From Neisseria sp. Marseille-Q6792 (GTDB taxonomy: Bacteria > Pseudomonadota > Gammaproteobacteria > Burkholderiales > Neisseriaceae), in contig NZ_OW969598.1 of the NCBI RefSeq assembly GCF_943181435.1, positions 558,001 through 622,000 of the forward strand: a DNA stretch of 64,000 nt, written 5' to 3'. This document shows, one piece after another, positions 46,879 through 56,596 of this stretch (positions are counted from its first letter, which is position 1; each line of letters starts with the position of its first letter). The notes beneath the pieces are model-generated. The model ran no database searches. It had not been told where the DNA came from and saw only the letters and a program-made list of their open reading frames with translations. The translations under genes and the position numbers were made by a program.

Positions 46879-49311
46879 CTATAAATGGTCCTTGTGCGCC
46901 AAAATCTTACGGCTGCCATTCATATCGGCAGGGGAAACGACACCTGCATTTTCGAGTGCTTCCATCAAGTTTGCTGCGCGGTTATAGCCGATGCGCAACT
47001 GACGTTGCAGGGAAGAGATGGAAGTTTTTTTGCTTTCCAAAATGTAAGCAACGGCTTGGTCAAACAATTCGTCGCTTCCCGCATTCGGATTGACGATATT
47101 GGTGGTTTCCAGTGCAGCTTCGCCGCTGAGCAAGCCTTCGATATAGTCGGCGTGGGCTTGGGATTTGACGTAGTTGACGACTTGATGAACTTCGTCATCT
47201 GAAACAAACGCGCCTTGCAGTCGGGTTGGTTCTGCACTTCCCGGCTGCAGGAATAATGAGTCGCCGTATTTCAACAGCTCGTCCGCACCCATCTGGTCAA
47301 GGATGGTACGGCTGTCGATTTTGCTTTGTACGGTAAACGCCATACGCGTCGGGATGTTCGCCTTAATCAAGCCGGTGACGACATCGACGCTCGGACGTTG
47401 GGTCGCGACAATCATGTGAATACCTGCCGCGCGCGCTTTTTGGGCAAGGCGTGCGATTTGCTGCTCGACGGATTTGCGTTCGGTCATCATCAGGTCTGCC
47501 AACTCGTCGATAACGACCACAATCAATGGTAATTTTTCCAAGGGTTCCGGATTATCCGGGGACAGGCTGAAAGGATTCAACAGCGGCTTACCGGCCGCTT
47601 TGGCAGCCTCGACTTTTTGATTGAAGCCCTCCAAGTTGCGCACACCTGCATGCGAGAGCAGGCGGTAACGTTTTTCCATTTCGGCGACGCACCAGTTCAA
47701 CGCCTGCCCTGCTTCGCGCATATCGGTAACGACCGGGCAAAGCAGGTGCGGAATACCGTCGTAAATGCTCAATTCGAGCATTTTCGGATCAATCATGATG
47801 AAGCGGACTTCTTCCGGCGTAGCTTTGAAAAGCATGGACATAATCATGCCGTTCACGCCGACGGATTTGCCCGAACCGGTCATACCGGCGACCAAAAGGT
47901 GCGGCATTTTCGCCAAGTCGCCGACGACGGGCGTACCGGCGATGTCTTTGCCCAATGCAACGGTCAGTTTGGATTTGGCTTCGGTAAACACGGGCGAAGA
48001 CAAGATTTCGCTCAACATCACGTCTTGGCGTTTATCGTTGGGCAACTCGATGCCCATCGTGTTTTTGCCTGCGATGGTTTCTACGATACGTACGGATTGC
48101 AGCGACATGGAACGCGCCAAATCTTTAGATAAAGCAACGATTTGGCTGCCTTTTATGCCTTGCGCGGGTTCAATTTCATAACGCGTAATTACAGGGCCGG
48201 AAGTGGCAGAAACGACTTGCACGCCGATGCCGAATTCTGCCAACTTGGATTCAATCAGTTCGGCAGTGCGCTCCAATTCGGCAGGATTGATGCTGACCGG
48301 CTCGTTGTCGGGAAGGCGCAACAGATTCAACGCAGGCTTGTGATATTCTCCATTGCTCTGGACTTCGTTATCTTCAAACAGCGAAGCTTGGATTTTAGGA
48401 GGCGGCGCAACAGAGACTGCTACAGATTTGCGGTTGCTGGTACTGCCTTCGAGTGAGATAACGGGCTTGGAGGTAATATTTTTAGCTTCTTTTACCATAC
48501 GGCGGGTGTTTAGGGTATCGACACTGTCTTTTTTGGTATGAGGACGGCGTTTTCCCAGTGATGATATTTTTCTACCCGATACGGCCAGACAATTTTGAAT
48601 CGTCCTACTTGTACCGTTCAACACTTCCAACCATGAAACCTGTACTAGCAAAGACACTGATAACAACAAAACAACCAAAATAATCAAGAGACTGCCCGAT
48701 TTTCCCAATAACCACGCAAATATAGCACCGACACGTATACCTACCATACCGCCCGCACCGACCGGCAAGGATTCACTGTATTTTCCGCCCAGCACAAAAT
48801 ATTCCAAAACAGGGCTGAATACCGTCAAGATAAAAAGTGCGGCGACGGCGATTTTGTGGTTGTACGAACCGGGTAGCACCGGTTTGGCATGCAGACGGAA
48901 ATTTTTATACAACATCACGCAGGCAGCAACTATCCACCACCAGAACGACCAGCCGAAAAGATAATAACCGACATCGGCAATGTATGCTCCGAACAAACCT
49001 CCCCAATTGGCGGCATCTTCCACAATCGGCGAACTGCGCGACCAAGACGGATCCCCCATATCGAAACTAATCAGGGAAATCGTCAGATACAGGGTTGCCG
49101 CCAAGCCCATCAGCCACAATGCGTCGGCGATTAGATTGACGACATGTTCGGGACGCGCCTTCTTTGCTTCGGTTTTTTGCAATTCTTTAGCAGCTTTGAG
49201 CTGTTCGGAAACCTTATTGCCCCTTGCCCCGTTGTCTTTCTTGCGGGAAGAATTTTGAGACTGGTTTGCCGCCCTGCCTTTTGTGATTTTCTTATTGGAT
49301 TTTTCTGTCAT
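46879..49311 (-). CDS. ftsK: DNA translocase FtsK
   Basis: 810 residues. Four N-terminal membrane segments (residues about 65-220), a linker, and the motor with Walker [13 protein letters not shown] near 480 and Walker [16 protein letters not shown]-terminal winged-helix gamma domain ([20 protein letters not shown]) reads orientation sequences. It segregates chromosome termini at the septum. It is shorter than E. coli FtsK, the difference lying in the linker. Confidence 0.95.
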   Translation of the reverse strand: MTEKSNKKITKGRAANQSQNSSRKKDNGARGNKVSEQLKAAKELQKTEAKKARPEHVVNLIADALWLMGLAATLYLTISLISFDMGDPSWSRSSPIVEDAANWGGLFGAYIADVGYYLFGWSFWWWIVAACVMLYKNFRLHAKPVLPGSYNHKIAVAALFILTVFSPVLEYFVLGGKYSESLPVGAGGMVGIRVGAIFAWLLGKSGSLLIILVVLLLSVSLLVQVSWLEVLNGTSRTIQNCLAVSGRKISSLGKRRPHTKKDSVDTLNTRRMVKEAKNITSKPVISLEGSTSNRKSVAVSVAPPPKIQASLFEDNEVQSNGEYHKPALNLLRLPDNEPVSINPAELERTAELIESKLAEFGIGVQVVSATSGPVITRYEIEPAQGIKGSQIVALSKDLARSMSLQSVRIVETIAGKNTMGIELPNDKRQDVMLSEILSSPVFTEAKSKLTVALGKDIAGTPVVGDLAKMPHLLVAGMTGSGKSVGVNGMIMSMLFKATPEEVRFIMIDPKMLELSIYDGIPHLLCPVVTDMREAGQALNWCVAEMEKRYRLLSHAGVRNLEGFNQKVEAAKAAGKPLLNPFSLSPDNPEPLEKLPLIVVVIDELADLMMTERKSVEQQIARLAQKARAAGIHMIVATQRPSVDVVTGLIKANIPTRMAFTVQSKIDSRTILDQMGADELLKYGDSLFLQPGSAEPTRLQGAFVSDDEVHQVVNYVKSQAHADYIEGLLSGEAALETTNIVNPNAGSDELFDQAVAYILESKKTSISSLQRQLRIGYNRAANLMEALENAGVVSPADMNGSRKILAHKDHL

Positions 49312-49526
49312 GCCGTATTACCGGAAAATGCCGTCTGAAAACACCGGACGGCTTGCGGATTAAATATGAAATGTCGGATTATACTCCATTTCGCCCATTT
49401 TCATGCCCCTATGGACCGCTGCCGCATACCGAAGCTTATACTTGATGCGCAAAATATGTATTTTTACGCAGGATTACGGCAAACCAGTATAATCCGTGCC
49501 GTTTGAACCGACTGAAAGAAGATAGT

Positions 49527-50738
49527 ATGAACCAATTGAAACTTGCCGTTTCCGGTGCTCAGATTTTATTCGTTGCATTCGGCGCAATGGTGCTGGTTCC
49601 CCTGCTGACGGGACTGAACCCGGCACTTGCTCTTTTAGGGGCAGGCATAGGAACCTTATTGTTCCAAATTACCACCAAACGCAAAGTGCCTATTTTTCTA
49701 GGCTCTTCTTTTGCGTTTATCGCGCCGATTATCTACGCTATCGGCGAATGGGGCCTGCCCTCCACCATGTTCGGATTGTTTGCTGCGGGATTTATGTATT
49801 TTGTATTTGCCGCACTAATCCGCTGGCGCGGACTTGCTGCCGTTCATAGGCTGCTGCCGCCGGTCGTCATCGGTCCGGTCATTATGGTTATCGGCTTGTC
49901 GGTCGCTGTAGCGGCAAGCAGTATGGCAATGGGACAGACAGACGGAAAACAGGTCATTGACTATACCGATTCCCTGATTCTTTCCGGCTTTACCTTTGCC
50001 GTTACCGCCATCGTATCAGTTTTCGGCAGCAGGATGATGAAGCTGATCCCCATTTTAATCGGCGTTGCCTCCGGTTATGCCCTTGCACTGCTGATGGGGT
50101 TGGTCGACACGGCCAGCATGACACATGCACCTTGGTTTACCGTCCCGCATTTTGAAACACCACAAGTCAACTGGCAGGCTGCTCTGTTTATGTTGCCGGT
50201 CGCAATTGCCCCGGCCATCGAACACATCGGCGGCATCATGGCAATCGGCAATGTAACGGGAAAAGACTACACAAAAGACCCCGGCTTGGACAAAACCCTT
50301 ACAGGCGATGGTTTGGGCGTATGCATTGCCGGCTTGATCGGCGGCCCGCCGGTTACAACTTACGGTGAAGTAACGGGTGCTGTGATGATTACTAAAAACA
50401 GCAACCCCGTCATTATGACTTGGGCTGCAGTTTTTGCCATCTGTATGGCATTCTTCGGCAAATTCAATGCATTCTTGGCCTCCATCCCGATGCCTGTTAT
50501 GGGCGGCATCATGCTGCTGCTTTTCGGTACGATTGCCTCTTTGGGCATCAAAACCCTGATTGATGCCAAAGTCGATTTGATGCTGCCGAAAAACCTGGTT
50601 ATCGTCAGCTCGGTACTGACGACGGGCATCGGTGGTATGACGCTCAAACTGGGCAGCTTCAGCTTTGCCGGGGTCGGTTTGTGCGCCGTACTTGCCATTG
50701 TGCTGAACCGCCTGCTCCCCGACTCCGAAGAGGGCTGA
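49527..50738 (+). CDS. uraA: Uracil permease, NCS2 (UraA) family
   Basis: 403 residues from ATG 49527 (AAAGAAG upstream). About 14 membrane segments. NCS2 features include the SSFAFIAPI block, the APAIEHIGGIMAIG motif of TM8 with the key Glu, and the PPVTTYGEVTGAV motif of TM10. It imports uracil with protons. Inverted uptake sequences follow the stop. Confidence 0.9.
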   Translation: MNQLKLAVSGAQILFVAFGAMVLVPLLTGLNPALALLGAGIGTLLFQITTKRKVPIFLGSSFAFIAPIIYAIGEWGLPSTMFGLFAAGFMYFVFAALIRWRGLAAVHRLLPPVVIGPVIMVIGLSVAVAASSMAMGQTDGKQVIDYTDSLILSGFTFAVTAIVSVFGSRMMKLIPILIGVASGYALALLMGLVDTASMTHAPWFTVPHFETPQVNWQAALFMLPVAIAPAIEHIGGIMAIGNVTGKDYTKDPGLDKTLTGDGLGVCIAGLIGGPPVTTYGEVTGAVMITKNSNPVIMTWAAVFAICMAFFGKFNAFLASIPMPVMGGIMLLLFGTIASLGIKTLIDAKVDLMLPKNLVIVSSVLTTGIGGMTLKLGSFSFAGVGLCAVLAIVLNRLLPDSEEG

Positions 50739-50748
50739 TTGATGATAT

Positions 50749-50780
50749 AAATGCCGTCTGAACATTCTTCAGACGGCATT
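50749..50780. terminator. Uptake-sequence terminator between convergent uraA and a secreted-protein gene
   Basis: AAATGCCGTCTGAA (50749-50762) and TTCAGACGGCATT (50768-50780). Confidence 0.85.
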
Positions 50781-50784
50781 CTGT

Positions 50785-51267
50785 TTACTTCAAATGCTGG
50801 ATTAAAGAACTGACCGTTCCGCCATAATAGGCAGATGATGTGCAATAAACCGTCTCCAAACTGCACTGCCCCTGCGCACCATATTTTTTGATGCACTGGT
50901 TGAGGGCAATCTGATGGACACTAGTAAAGCGTGGCGAAGTAATCACAACAGCATTACCGGTACGTACTCCGCCCTCTGCTTTCGGATACGCCAATGCAAC
51001 GCAAGTATTTTTCAACGGCACAACAGAACGGCATCCAGTTGCCTGATCTTCACCTATCCCCGCAAGCGTATCCTGTCCTTTGCAAAAAGCCTCCAACTCG
51101 GCAAGCGATTCATTTTGTGTCGAATCCTCTTTAGTGGTTTTAATCTGCAAAACGTCGTTCTCATCCTGCGGATTCTGCCAAACAGCAAGATACCCGTAAG
51201 TATCGGCAGCCTGTGCCGGCGCAATAATCAGGCAGAGTGCAGATACTGCCAATATTTTTTTTATCAT
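50785..51267 (-). CDS. Secreted DUF4189-type protein
   Basis: 160 residues. A Sec signal peptide (KKILAVSALCLIIAPAQA, cleavage after AQA) precedes a mature domain with six Cys likely forming disulfides. The pattern of an -ALNQC-x-KK-x-G-x5-C- segment (IALNQCIKKYGAQGQCSLE) resembles DUF4189. Periplasmic or secreted; function unknown. Confidence 0.7.
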   Translation of the reverse strand: MIKKILAVSALCLIIAPAQAADTYGYLAVWQNPQDENDVLQIKTTKEDSTQNESLAELEAFCKGQDTLAGIGEDQATGCRSVVPLKNTCVALAYPKAEGGVRTGNAVVITSPRFTSVHQIALNQCIKKYGAQGQCSLETVYCTSSAYYGGTVSSLIQHLK

Positions 51268-51634
51268 GATAGATTCCTGACGGTTCGTCCATGTCCTACC
51301 GCATTATAAACAAAAAACAGGATAATTCCCGCCTTATCATTTTATTCCTCTAGAAAAATTACACTGTGAAGCATCGGCAACCCGCTTTGACAACACAAAT
51401 TAACGCATCGCCAACCTTTGCCGAATAAACAATCTATTAAGACGACAATTGCGCGCAAACCTTCCAACGCACGAAAAAGCTATATTTTACAATGTACCCT
51501 GCGGCATACGTTTGTGAATGGGGAAATTATTTTAATATCATCACTCCTTTCCAATCATCCAATCACCCCTGCCCAGCATCAACAAAATAAATACTTTCCC
51601 AACAGCTATATCTTACAGGGCGTATTGTTCGATA

Positions 51635-51661
51635 ACTGTTTGGGTTATAATCTCCCTATCG
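51635..51661 (+). promoter_or_regulatory. Candidate pssA promoter
   Basis: TTGTTC at 51635-51640, a 15-base spacer and TATAAT at 51656-51661, 29 bases before the pssA ATG. The rest of the 51268-51690 gap shows no gene; an open frame that extends pssA upstream lacks coding character. Confidence 0.5.
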
Positions 51662-51690
51662 ATTTTCCGTGTCCGAAAGATACTTTATCT

Positions 51691-52437
51691 ATGGAAACCC
51701 AGCCAAACACCTCCCAACGTTCCCTGCGTCAAAACAGTATCTACCTCCTGCCCAACTCCTTTACCGTTGCCGCACTATTTTCCGCCTTTTACGCTATTAC
51801 CCAATCTATGCACGGACATTACGAAACAGCCGCTATTGCTGTTTTTATCTCCATGCTGCTGGACGGCATGGACGGACGTGTGGCACGGCTGACCAACAGC
51901 CAGAGCGCATTCGGAGAACAACTTGACAGCCTTGCAGACATGGTCAGCTTTGGTGTCGCCCCGGCCCTGATTGCCTACAAATGGCAACTTTGGCAATTCG
52001 GGAAAATCGGTTATTCCGTTGCATTTATCTACTGCGCCTGCGCCGCCTTACGCCTGGCACTTTTCAACACGCTTATCGGAAAAGTCGATAAACGCTGGTT
52101 TATCGGTGTTCCCAGTCCGACCGCAGCCGCACTGATTGTCGGGCTGATTTGGGTCAACCACAGCGTTGAAAAATTCCCCGCCGTCCACTGGTGGGCATTG
52201 GGCATCACACTGTTTGCCGGTCTGTCGATGATTGTCCAGATTCCGTTTTGGAGCTTTAAGGAAATCAATATCCGCAGACAAGTCCCCTTTGTCGGCATGC
52301 TGCTTGCCGTTTTGCTGCTGCTGCTGATTACTTGGGAGCCGTCGCTTGTCCTCTTCCTGTTCTTCTTCGGATACAGCCTATCCGGCTACATTATGGCGGC
52401 ACGCCGCTTTTTGAAAAAACGCAGAAAGGCCGATTGA
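51691..52437 (+). CDS. pssA: CDP-diacylglycerol-serine O-phosphatidyltransferase
   Basis: 248 residues from ATG 51691. The CDP-alcohol phosphotransferase motif D-G-x2-A-R-x8-G-x3-D-x3-D is fully present (from LDGMDGRVARL to LDSLADM). About seven membrane segments. It makes phosphatidylserine, the precursor of phosphatidylethanolamine. The frame is open upstream, but this start gives the family length. The permease gene begins right after its stop. Confidence 0.93.
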   Translation: METQPNTSQRSLRQNSIYLLPNSFTVAALFSAFYAITQSMHGHYETAAIAVFISMLLDGMDGRVARLTNSQSAFGEQLDSLADMVSFGVAPALIAYKWQLWQFGKIGYSVAFIYCACAALRLALFNTLIGKVDKRWFIGVPSPTAAALIVGLIWVNHSVEKFPAVHWWALGITLFAGLSMIVQIPFWSFKEINIRRQVPFVGMLLAVLLLLLITWEPSLVLFLFFFGYSLSGYIMAARRFLKKRRKAD

Positions 52438-53244
52438 ATGTGGCATTGGGAAATTATCCTGCTCCTGCTTTTCGTAGGCAGTGCGTCAGGTTTTATTGCC
52501 GGTCTGTTCGGCGTCGGGGGCGGCGCACTGATTGTTCCTGTCGTTTTATGGGTACTCGGTTACCAAGGATTGGCTCAGCATCCCTATGCCCAACACCTCG
52601 CTGTCGGAACATCCTTTGCCGTTATGGTCTTTACCTCCTTCTCCAGTATGTTGGGACAGCACAAAAAACAGGCGGTTGACTGGAAAACGGTATTCATGAT
52701 GATGCCGGGCATGATATTCGGCGTATTCTTGGGTTCGCTCTCCGCAAAATATATCCCCACATTCTGGCTTCAAATTTTCTTTATCCTGTTTTTTACAGCC
52801 GTCGCATTCAGAACATTGCATACCGGTCATCAGACTACATCGCATTCGCTGCCAAAACTGCCGGGACTGACTGCTGTTTCCACATTATTCGGCACAATGT
52901 CAAGCTGGGTCGGCATAGGAGGCGGCTCACTTTCTGTTCCTTTCTTAATCCGCTGCGGATTTCCCACCCACAAAGCCATCGGTACATCATCCGGCCTCGC
53001 CTGGCCAATTGCGTTGGCAGGTGCGGTATCTTATCTTTTAAACGGCCTGAAAGTTGGGGGGCTGCCTGAAGGCTCGCTGGGCTTCCTCTATCTGCCCGCT
53101 ATCGGCGTACTCAGTGTAGCAACCATTACCTTTGCCCCCTTGGGCGTCAAAGCCGCCCACAAACTCTCTTCCACCAAACTAAAAAAATCCTTCGGCATCA
53201 TGCTGCTTCTGATTGCTGGGAAAATGCTGTACAACCTGTTTTAA
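52438..53244 (+). CDS. TSUP (TauE/SafE) family permease
   Basis: 268 residues with about eight membrane segments and two internally similar halves: FIAGLFGVGGGALIVPVVL near the start and SSWVGIGGGSLSVPFLIRCG in the middle are the paired TSUP signatures. Family members export sulfite, sulfoacetate or related anions. The start directly adjoins the pssA stop, so it is co-transcribed. Confidence 0.88.
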   Translation: MWHWEIILLLLFVGSASGFIAGLFGVGGGALIVPVVLWVLGYQGLAQHPYAQHLAVGTSFAVMVFTSFSSMLGQHKKQAVDWKTVFMMMPGMIFGVFLGSLSAKYIPTFWLQIFFILFFTAVAFRTLHTGHQTTSHSLPKLPGLTAVSTLFGTMSSWVGIGGGSLSVPFLIRCGFPTHKAIGTSSGLAWPIALAGAVSYLLNGLKVGGLPEGSLGFLYLPAIGVLSVATITFAPLGVKAAHKLSSTKLKKSFGIMLLLIAGKMLYNLF

Positions 53245-53339
53245 GACACAATGCCCCCTCTTATTTCAAGCCCTTCCCTCCTATAATAGAAATGTAAGCA
53301 TTCACGTGAAAATATACCCGACATACAAACAACCAAAAC

Positions 53340-53375
53340 AAATGCCGTCTGAAACATTTTCAGACGGCATTTTTA
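53340..53375. terminator. Uptake-sequence terminator between convergent TSUP and lutB genes
   Basis: AAATGCCGTCTGAAA and TTTCAGACGGCATTT form a stem with a 2-3 base loop. Confidence 0.85.
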
Positions 53376-53387
53376 TAAACAGATTGC

Positions 53388-54842
53388 TTATACTTTTTCT
53401 TTTTTACGGTTTTTCTCCGCCATCATTTCATGCAGTGTTTTCTTGGCAGGTTTCATCGGAACGCGGTTGTCCGTCCAGCCCAACTGCTTACTCGGCGTCA
53501 ATGCACGGAATTTGGTGGCTGCCCAACCGAATGCTCGGTAGGTTTTGCTACCGCTGAAAATACCGTTGAATGTGCGCCATGCCATTTGTTCGCCGAAGGT
53601 ATGCGATGCGCCTTGTCCGCGGATAGGATGCGGTACGACTTCGCTCGGCGAACGTTGCGCTTCAACGCGCAGACGTTGCATTTGTTCGGTAATAGGGATG
53701 CGTACCGGGCAGACTTCCACACACGCACCGCACATGGTGCAGGCGGTTGGCAGGTCGCGGGTGGCATCCAAACCCAACAAGTGCGGAGAAATAATTTCGC
53801 CAATCGGGCCGGGGTAGGTGGTACCGTATGCCGCGCCACCGATACGGGTATAAACCGGACAATGGTTCATACACGCGCCACAACGGATACATTGCAAGGT
53901 GCGGCGCATTTGGTCTTCGGCATAGGCTTGGCTGCGACCGTTGTCGAGCAGGACCAAGTGCATTTCTTGAGGACCGTCCAGCTCTTCGCTACGGCGCGGA
54001 CCGGTAATCATGTTGAAATAAGTGGTAATGTTCTGACCGATGGCAGAACGCGGCAGCAGGCTGTATAAGGGTGGAATATCCGACAGCTTAGCAACTACTT
54101 TTTCAATACCGGTAATGGCGATATGCACAGGCGGAACGGTGGTACTCAAGCGACCGTTGCCTTCGTTTTCCACCAGACACAGCGTACCTGTTTCAGCAAC
54201 GGCAAAGTTTACGCCGCTCAAGCCGACATCGGCAGTGCTGTAAATATCGCGCAGTGCTTTACGGGCGAAGCCGGTCAGTTGGTCTACATCATCTGTCAGC
54301 GGCGTGCCGAGGTTTTGGTGGAAAAGTTCGCTAACCTGTTCTTTGGTTTTGTGAATGGCGGGCATCACGATATGGGTCGGTTTTTCGCCTGCCATTTGGA
54401 CGATGAACTCGCCCAAGTCGCTTTCCACCGCTTTAATGCCTTTTGCTTCAAGATAATGGTTCAGCTCAATTTCCTCGCTGACCATCGATTTGCCTTTGAC
54501 CATCAGCTTGCCGTTTTTGGCAGTAATGATGTCGTGGATGATTTCGCAGGCTTCGGCCGGTGTTTCCGCCCAGTGTACTTTCACGCCCAGCTTAGTTAGG
54601 TTTTCTTCCAGCTGCTCCAGCAGGGCAGGTAATTTAGACAATGAACGCTGACGGACGTGTTCGCACAAATCGCGCAAGCTTTGCAGCTCTTCTTCGTCGG
54701 TCAAAACGGCTTTGCGTTTGGTCATCAGCATATCCATCGCGGTACGCAGGCTTTTGCGCAAAGGCTTGTCTTGAAGGGAAATTGCAGCGTTTTGTTTGAA
54801 AGTTTCCGGCTTCATGTGGAACTTGATGGTTTGCGTAGTCAT
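53388..54842 (-). CDS. lutB: Lactate utilization protein B (iron-sulfur subunit)
   Basis: 484 residues. Two 4Fe-4S motifs: CIRCGACMNHCPVY near residue 316 and CTMCGACVEVCPV near 367. The N-terminal half is the LutB/LUD domain shared with LutC (GVNFAVAETGTLCLVENEGN). Part of the non-flavin L-lactate dehydrogenase complex. Its start overlaps the lutC stop by 4 bases; last gene of the operon. Confidence 0.95.
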   Translation of the reverse strand: MTTQTIKFHMKPETFKQNAAISLQDKPLRKSLRTAMDMLMTKRKAVLTDEEELQSLRDLCEHVRQRSLSKLPALLEQLEENLTKLGVKVHWAETPAEACEIIHDIITAKNGKLMVKGKSMVSEEIELNHYLEAKGIKAVESDLGEFIVQMAGEKPTHIVMPAIHKTKEQVSELFHQNLGTPLTDDVDQLTGFARKALRDIYSTADVGLSGVNFAVAETGTLCLVENEGNGRLSTTVPPVHIAITGIEKVVAKLSDIPPLYSLLPRSAIGQNITTYFNMITGPRRSEELDGPQEMHLVLLDNGRSQAYAEDQMRRTLQCIRCGACMNHCPVYTRIGGAAYGTTYPGPIGEIISPHLLGLDATRDLPTACTMCGACVEVCPVRIPITEQMQRLRVEAQRSPSEVVPHPIRGQGASHTFGEQMAWRTFNGIFSGSKTYRAFGWAATKFRALTPSKQLGWTDNRVPMKPAKKTLHEMMAEKNRKKEKV

Positions 54843-55540
54843 GCGTTTTCCTCCAAATCGGCAGGGGAAATGTGGTCAGGCAGGATGGCGAGGATAACCA
54901 AATCACGCGGACCGTGTGCACCGTAAGCAAGCGTCAGCTGGATATCTGCGGTTTTGGACGGGCCGGAAATCAGGAAAACATTGGTCGGCATACCGTTTTC
55001 CACCAGTTTTTCACCTTCAACGGCGTTGTGAAATTCGTTATACATTTTTGCCGTATCAAACAGGCAGAAATGCACGGGAGGAACGAGACTTAAAGTACGC
55101 GGCTCTTCGGGGCTGGAAAACAGCATCAGCGTACCGGTACGGGCGATGCCGCATTGCGAGCTGCTAAAGCCTGCATCGATGTTCGCGAAGAACTCGGTTT
55201 TCCAAGTATCGATTTCGCGCTCGAAAGCAATCGGTTCGATATTGCTGCCCGCCAATGCGGCACGGGCGATTTGTCCGTGTTCGGTCGCCAACGGCAGCAG
55301 GATGTTTTTCAAACCTTTGCCTTCGGCTGCTTGACGGAATACTTGCGGCCAGCCGGTTTTGGTCACCCAATAAATTTCGGTTTTGACCGCACGCATAGCG
55401 GCAGCCCAATGTTTCAGACGCTCAACTTCGCTGCCCCAAGAAACACCCATTTCACGGTAATAATCAAAAACCGCAGGCTCTTCCATCGGCAATGCGTCGG
55501 CTTTTTTCAGTTTTGCCAAAATATTTTCGCGCGCGCTCAT
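54839..55540 (-). CDS. lutC: Lactate utilization protein C (LUD domain)
   Basis: 233 residues, LUD domain: GFSSSQCGIARTGTLMLFSS and EPRTLSLVPPVHFCLFD match the family. It overlaps both neighbours by 4 bases (ATGA), so lutA, lutC and lutB are translationally coupled. Confidence 0.93.
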   Translation of the reverse strand: MSARENILAKLKKADALPMEEPAVFDYYREMGVSWGSEVERLKHWAAAMRAVKTEIYWVTKTGWPQVFRQAAEGKGLKNILLPLATEHGQIARAALAGSNIEPIAFEREIDTWKTEFFANIDAGFSSSQCGIARTGTLMLFSSPEEPRTLSLVPPVHFCLFDTAKMYNEFHNAVEGEKLVENGMPTNVFLISGPSKTADIQLTLAYGAHGPRDLVILAILPDHISPADLEENA

Positions 55541-56316
55541 GCTTTGCCTCCGGTACGTTCCAACAAGAAGGATGCGATGTGTTTCGGACGCGGCATATTC
55601 GGCTCGTCCTTAGCGATTTTGCCGCCGATGTTCATCATGCAGCCGCAGTCCGCGCTGATGATTTCGGTCGCACCGGTTTCTTTCAGCGCGGCAACTTTAT
55701 CGGTTACCATCGCACCGGAAATATCGCTTTGCTTGACAGAGAACGTCCCACCGAAGCCGCAACACTCGCTTTCGTGGTCGTGAACGACGCGCTCGACATT
55801 TTCCATACCGTCAATCAGCTGCCAGCCTGAAAGATGGACATTCATTTCGCGGCGGGCGGCGCAGGAAGTGTGAACGGCGACTTTGACCGGTTCGCCCTTG
55901 TCTTCAGGCTTGTAGCCGATAGCCAGCAGAAAATGGGTAAACTCTATGATGCGGTCGGCACAATCAATGGCTTTTTGCTCGTACTCGGAGCCTTTAAACA
56001 AAGTCGGCCAGTGGTGTTTCATCATGCCGCCGCACGAGCCGGACGGTACGACAATCGGCCAGTTTTCGGGGAAAAGGTCGAGTTGCGCCTTGGCGACATC
56101 AAACGCCTCGGCCGGATGACCGGAAGAGTAGGCAGGTTGGCCGCAGCAGCTTTGCGCCATCGGGTAATGAACCCGTATGCCTTGTTGCTCGATTAAAGTA
56201 ATGGCATCCATGCCTGCTTCGGGCATGAAAATATCGAGGACGCAGGTACCGAAGAAATAAACATCCGTCGGCTTGCTGTCGAATGTGGTGATTTTTGGAG
56301 GAGTGATTGCGCTCAT
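55537..56316 (-). CDS. lutA: Lactate utilization protein A (CCG-domain subunit)
   Basis: 259 residues. Two Cys-rich CCG domains typical of heterodisulfide-reductase-like electron carriers: QSCCGQPAYSSG (with an earlier Cys in GTCVLDIF) and HESECCGFGGTFSVKQ (with C in HTSCAARREM). First gene of lutACB. Its own promoter and a Fur-box-like site lie upstream. Confidence 0.94.
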   Translation of the reverse strand: MSAITPPKITTFDSKPTDVYFFGTCVLDIFMPEAGMDAITLIEQQGIRVHYPMAQSCCGQPAYSSGHPAEAFDVAKAQLDLFPENWPIVVPSGSCGGMMKHHWPTLFKGSEYEQKAIDCADRIIEFTHFLLAIGYKPEDKGEPVKVAVHTSCAARREMNVHLSGWQLIDGMENVERVVHDHESECCGFGGTFSVKQSDISGAMVTDKVAALKETGATEIISADCGCMMNIGGKIAKDEPNMPRPKHIASFLLERTGGKA

Positions 56317-56364
56317 TTTTTTGTTAACGGGGATACCCGTTTTCTCTGTCGAAAATTAAGCGTT

Positions 56365-56393
56365 TACTTTAAGTAATTGACTGTTGTGGGTCA
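56365..56393 (-). promoter_or_regulatory. lutACB promoter
   Basis: On the minus strand TTGACC (56388-56393), a 17-base spacer and TAAAGT (56365-56370), about 48 bases upstream of lutA. Confidence 0.5.
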
Positions 56394-56470
56394 AGTATAA
56401 TTTTAAAAAATAATCTGATTTTTCTTACAAACTGCTATCTATTGCTTGCTGCATCTTACATTATTAATTA

Positions 56471-56485
56471 AGATAATCGTTATCA
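56471..56485. promoter_or_regulatory. Fur-box-like palindrome
   Basis: AGATAATCGTTATCA matches the 7-1-7 Fur motif TGATAAT-n-ATTATCA at 12 of 14 positions. It is about 80 bases upstream of the lutACB -35 box and about 110 bases before the MFS gene. Position suits activation of lut or control of the MFS gene; I recall the meningococcal lut operon being listed as iron/Fur responsive. Confidence 0.55.
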
Positions 56486-56596
56486 TTACAAAAAGACGAT
56501 GCCTTTATTCATTTATGAATGTAATCGCGTCTGAACCAATACCGTCTAGGTCGCATTTAAGAACGACAACAGACTGGTATGGAGTACAATCGCTTT

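Noticed and set aside
51418..51690. N-terminal extension of pssA to give 339 residues
   Set aside because: The extension contains a probable promoter (51635-51661), has no coding character, and the family begins near METQPNTSQ.
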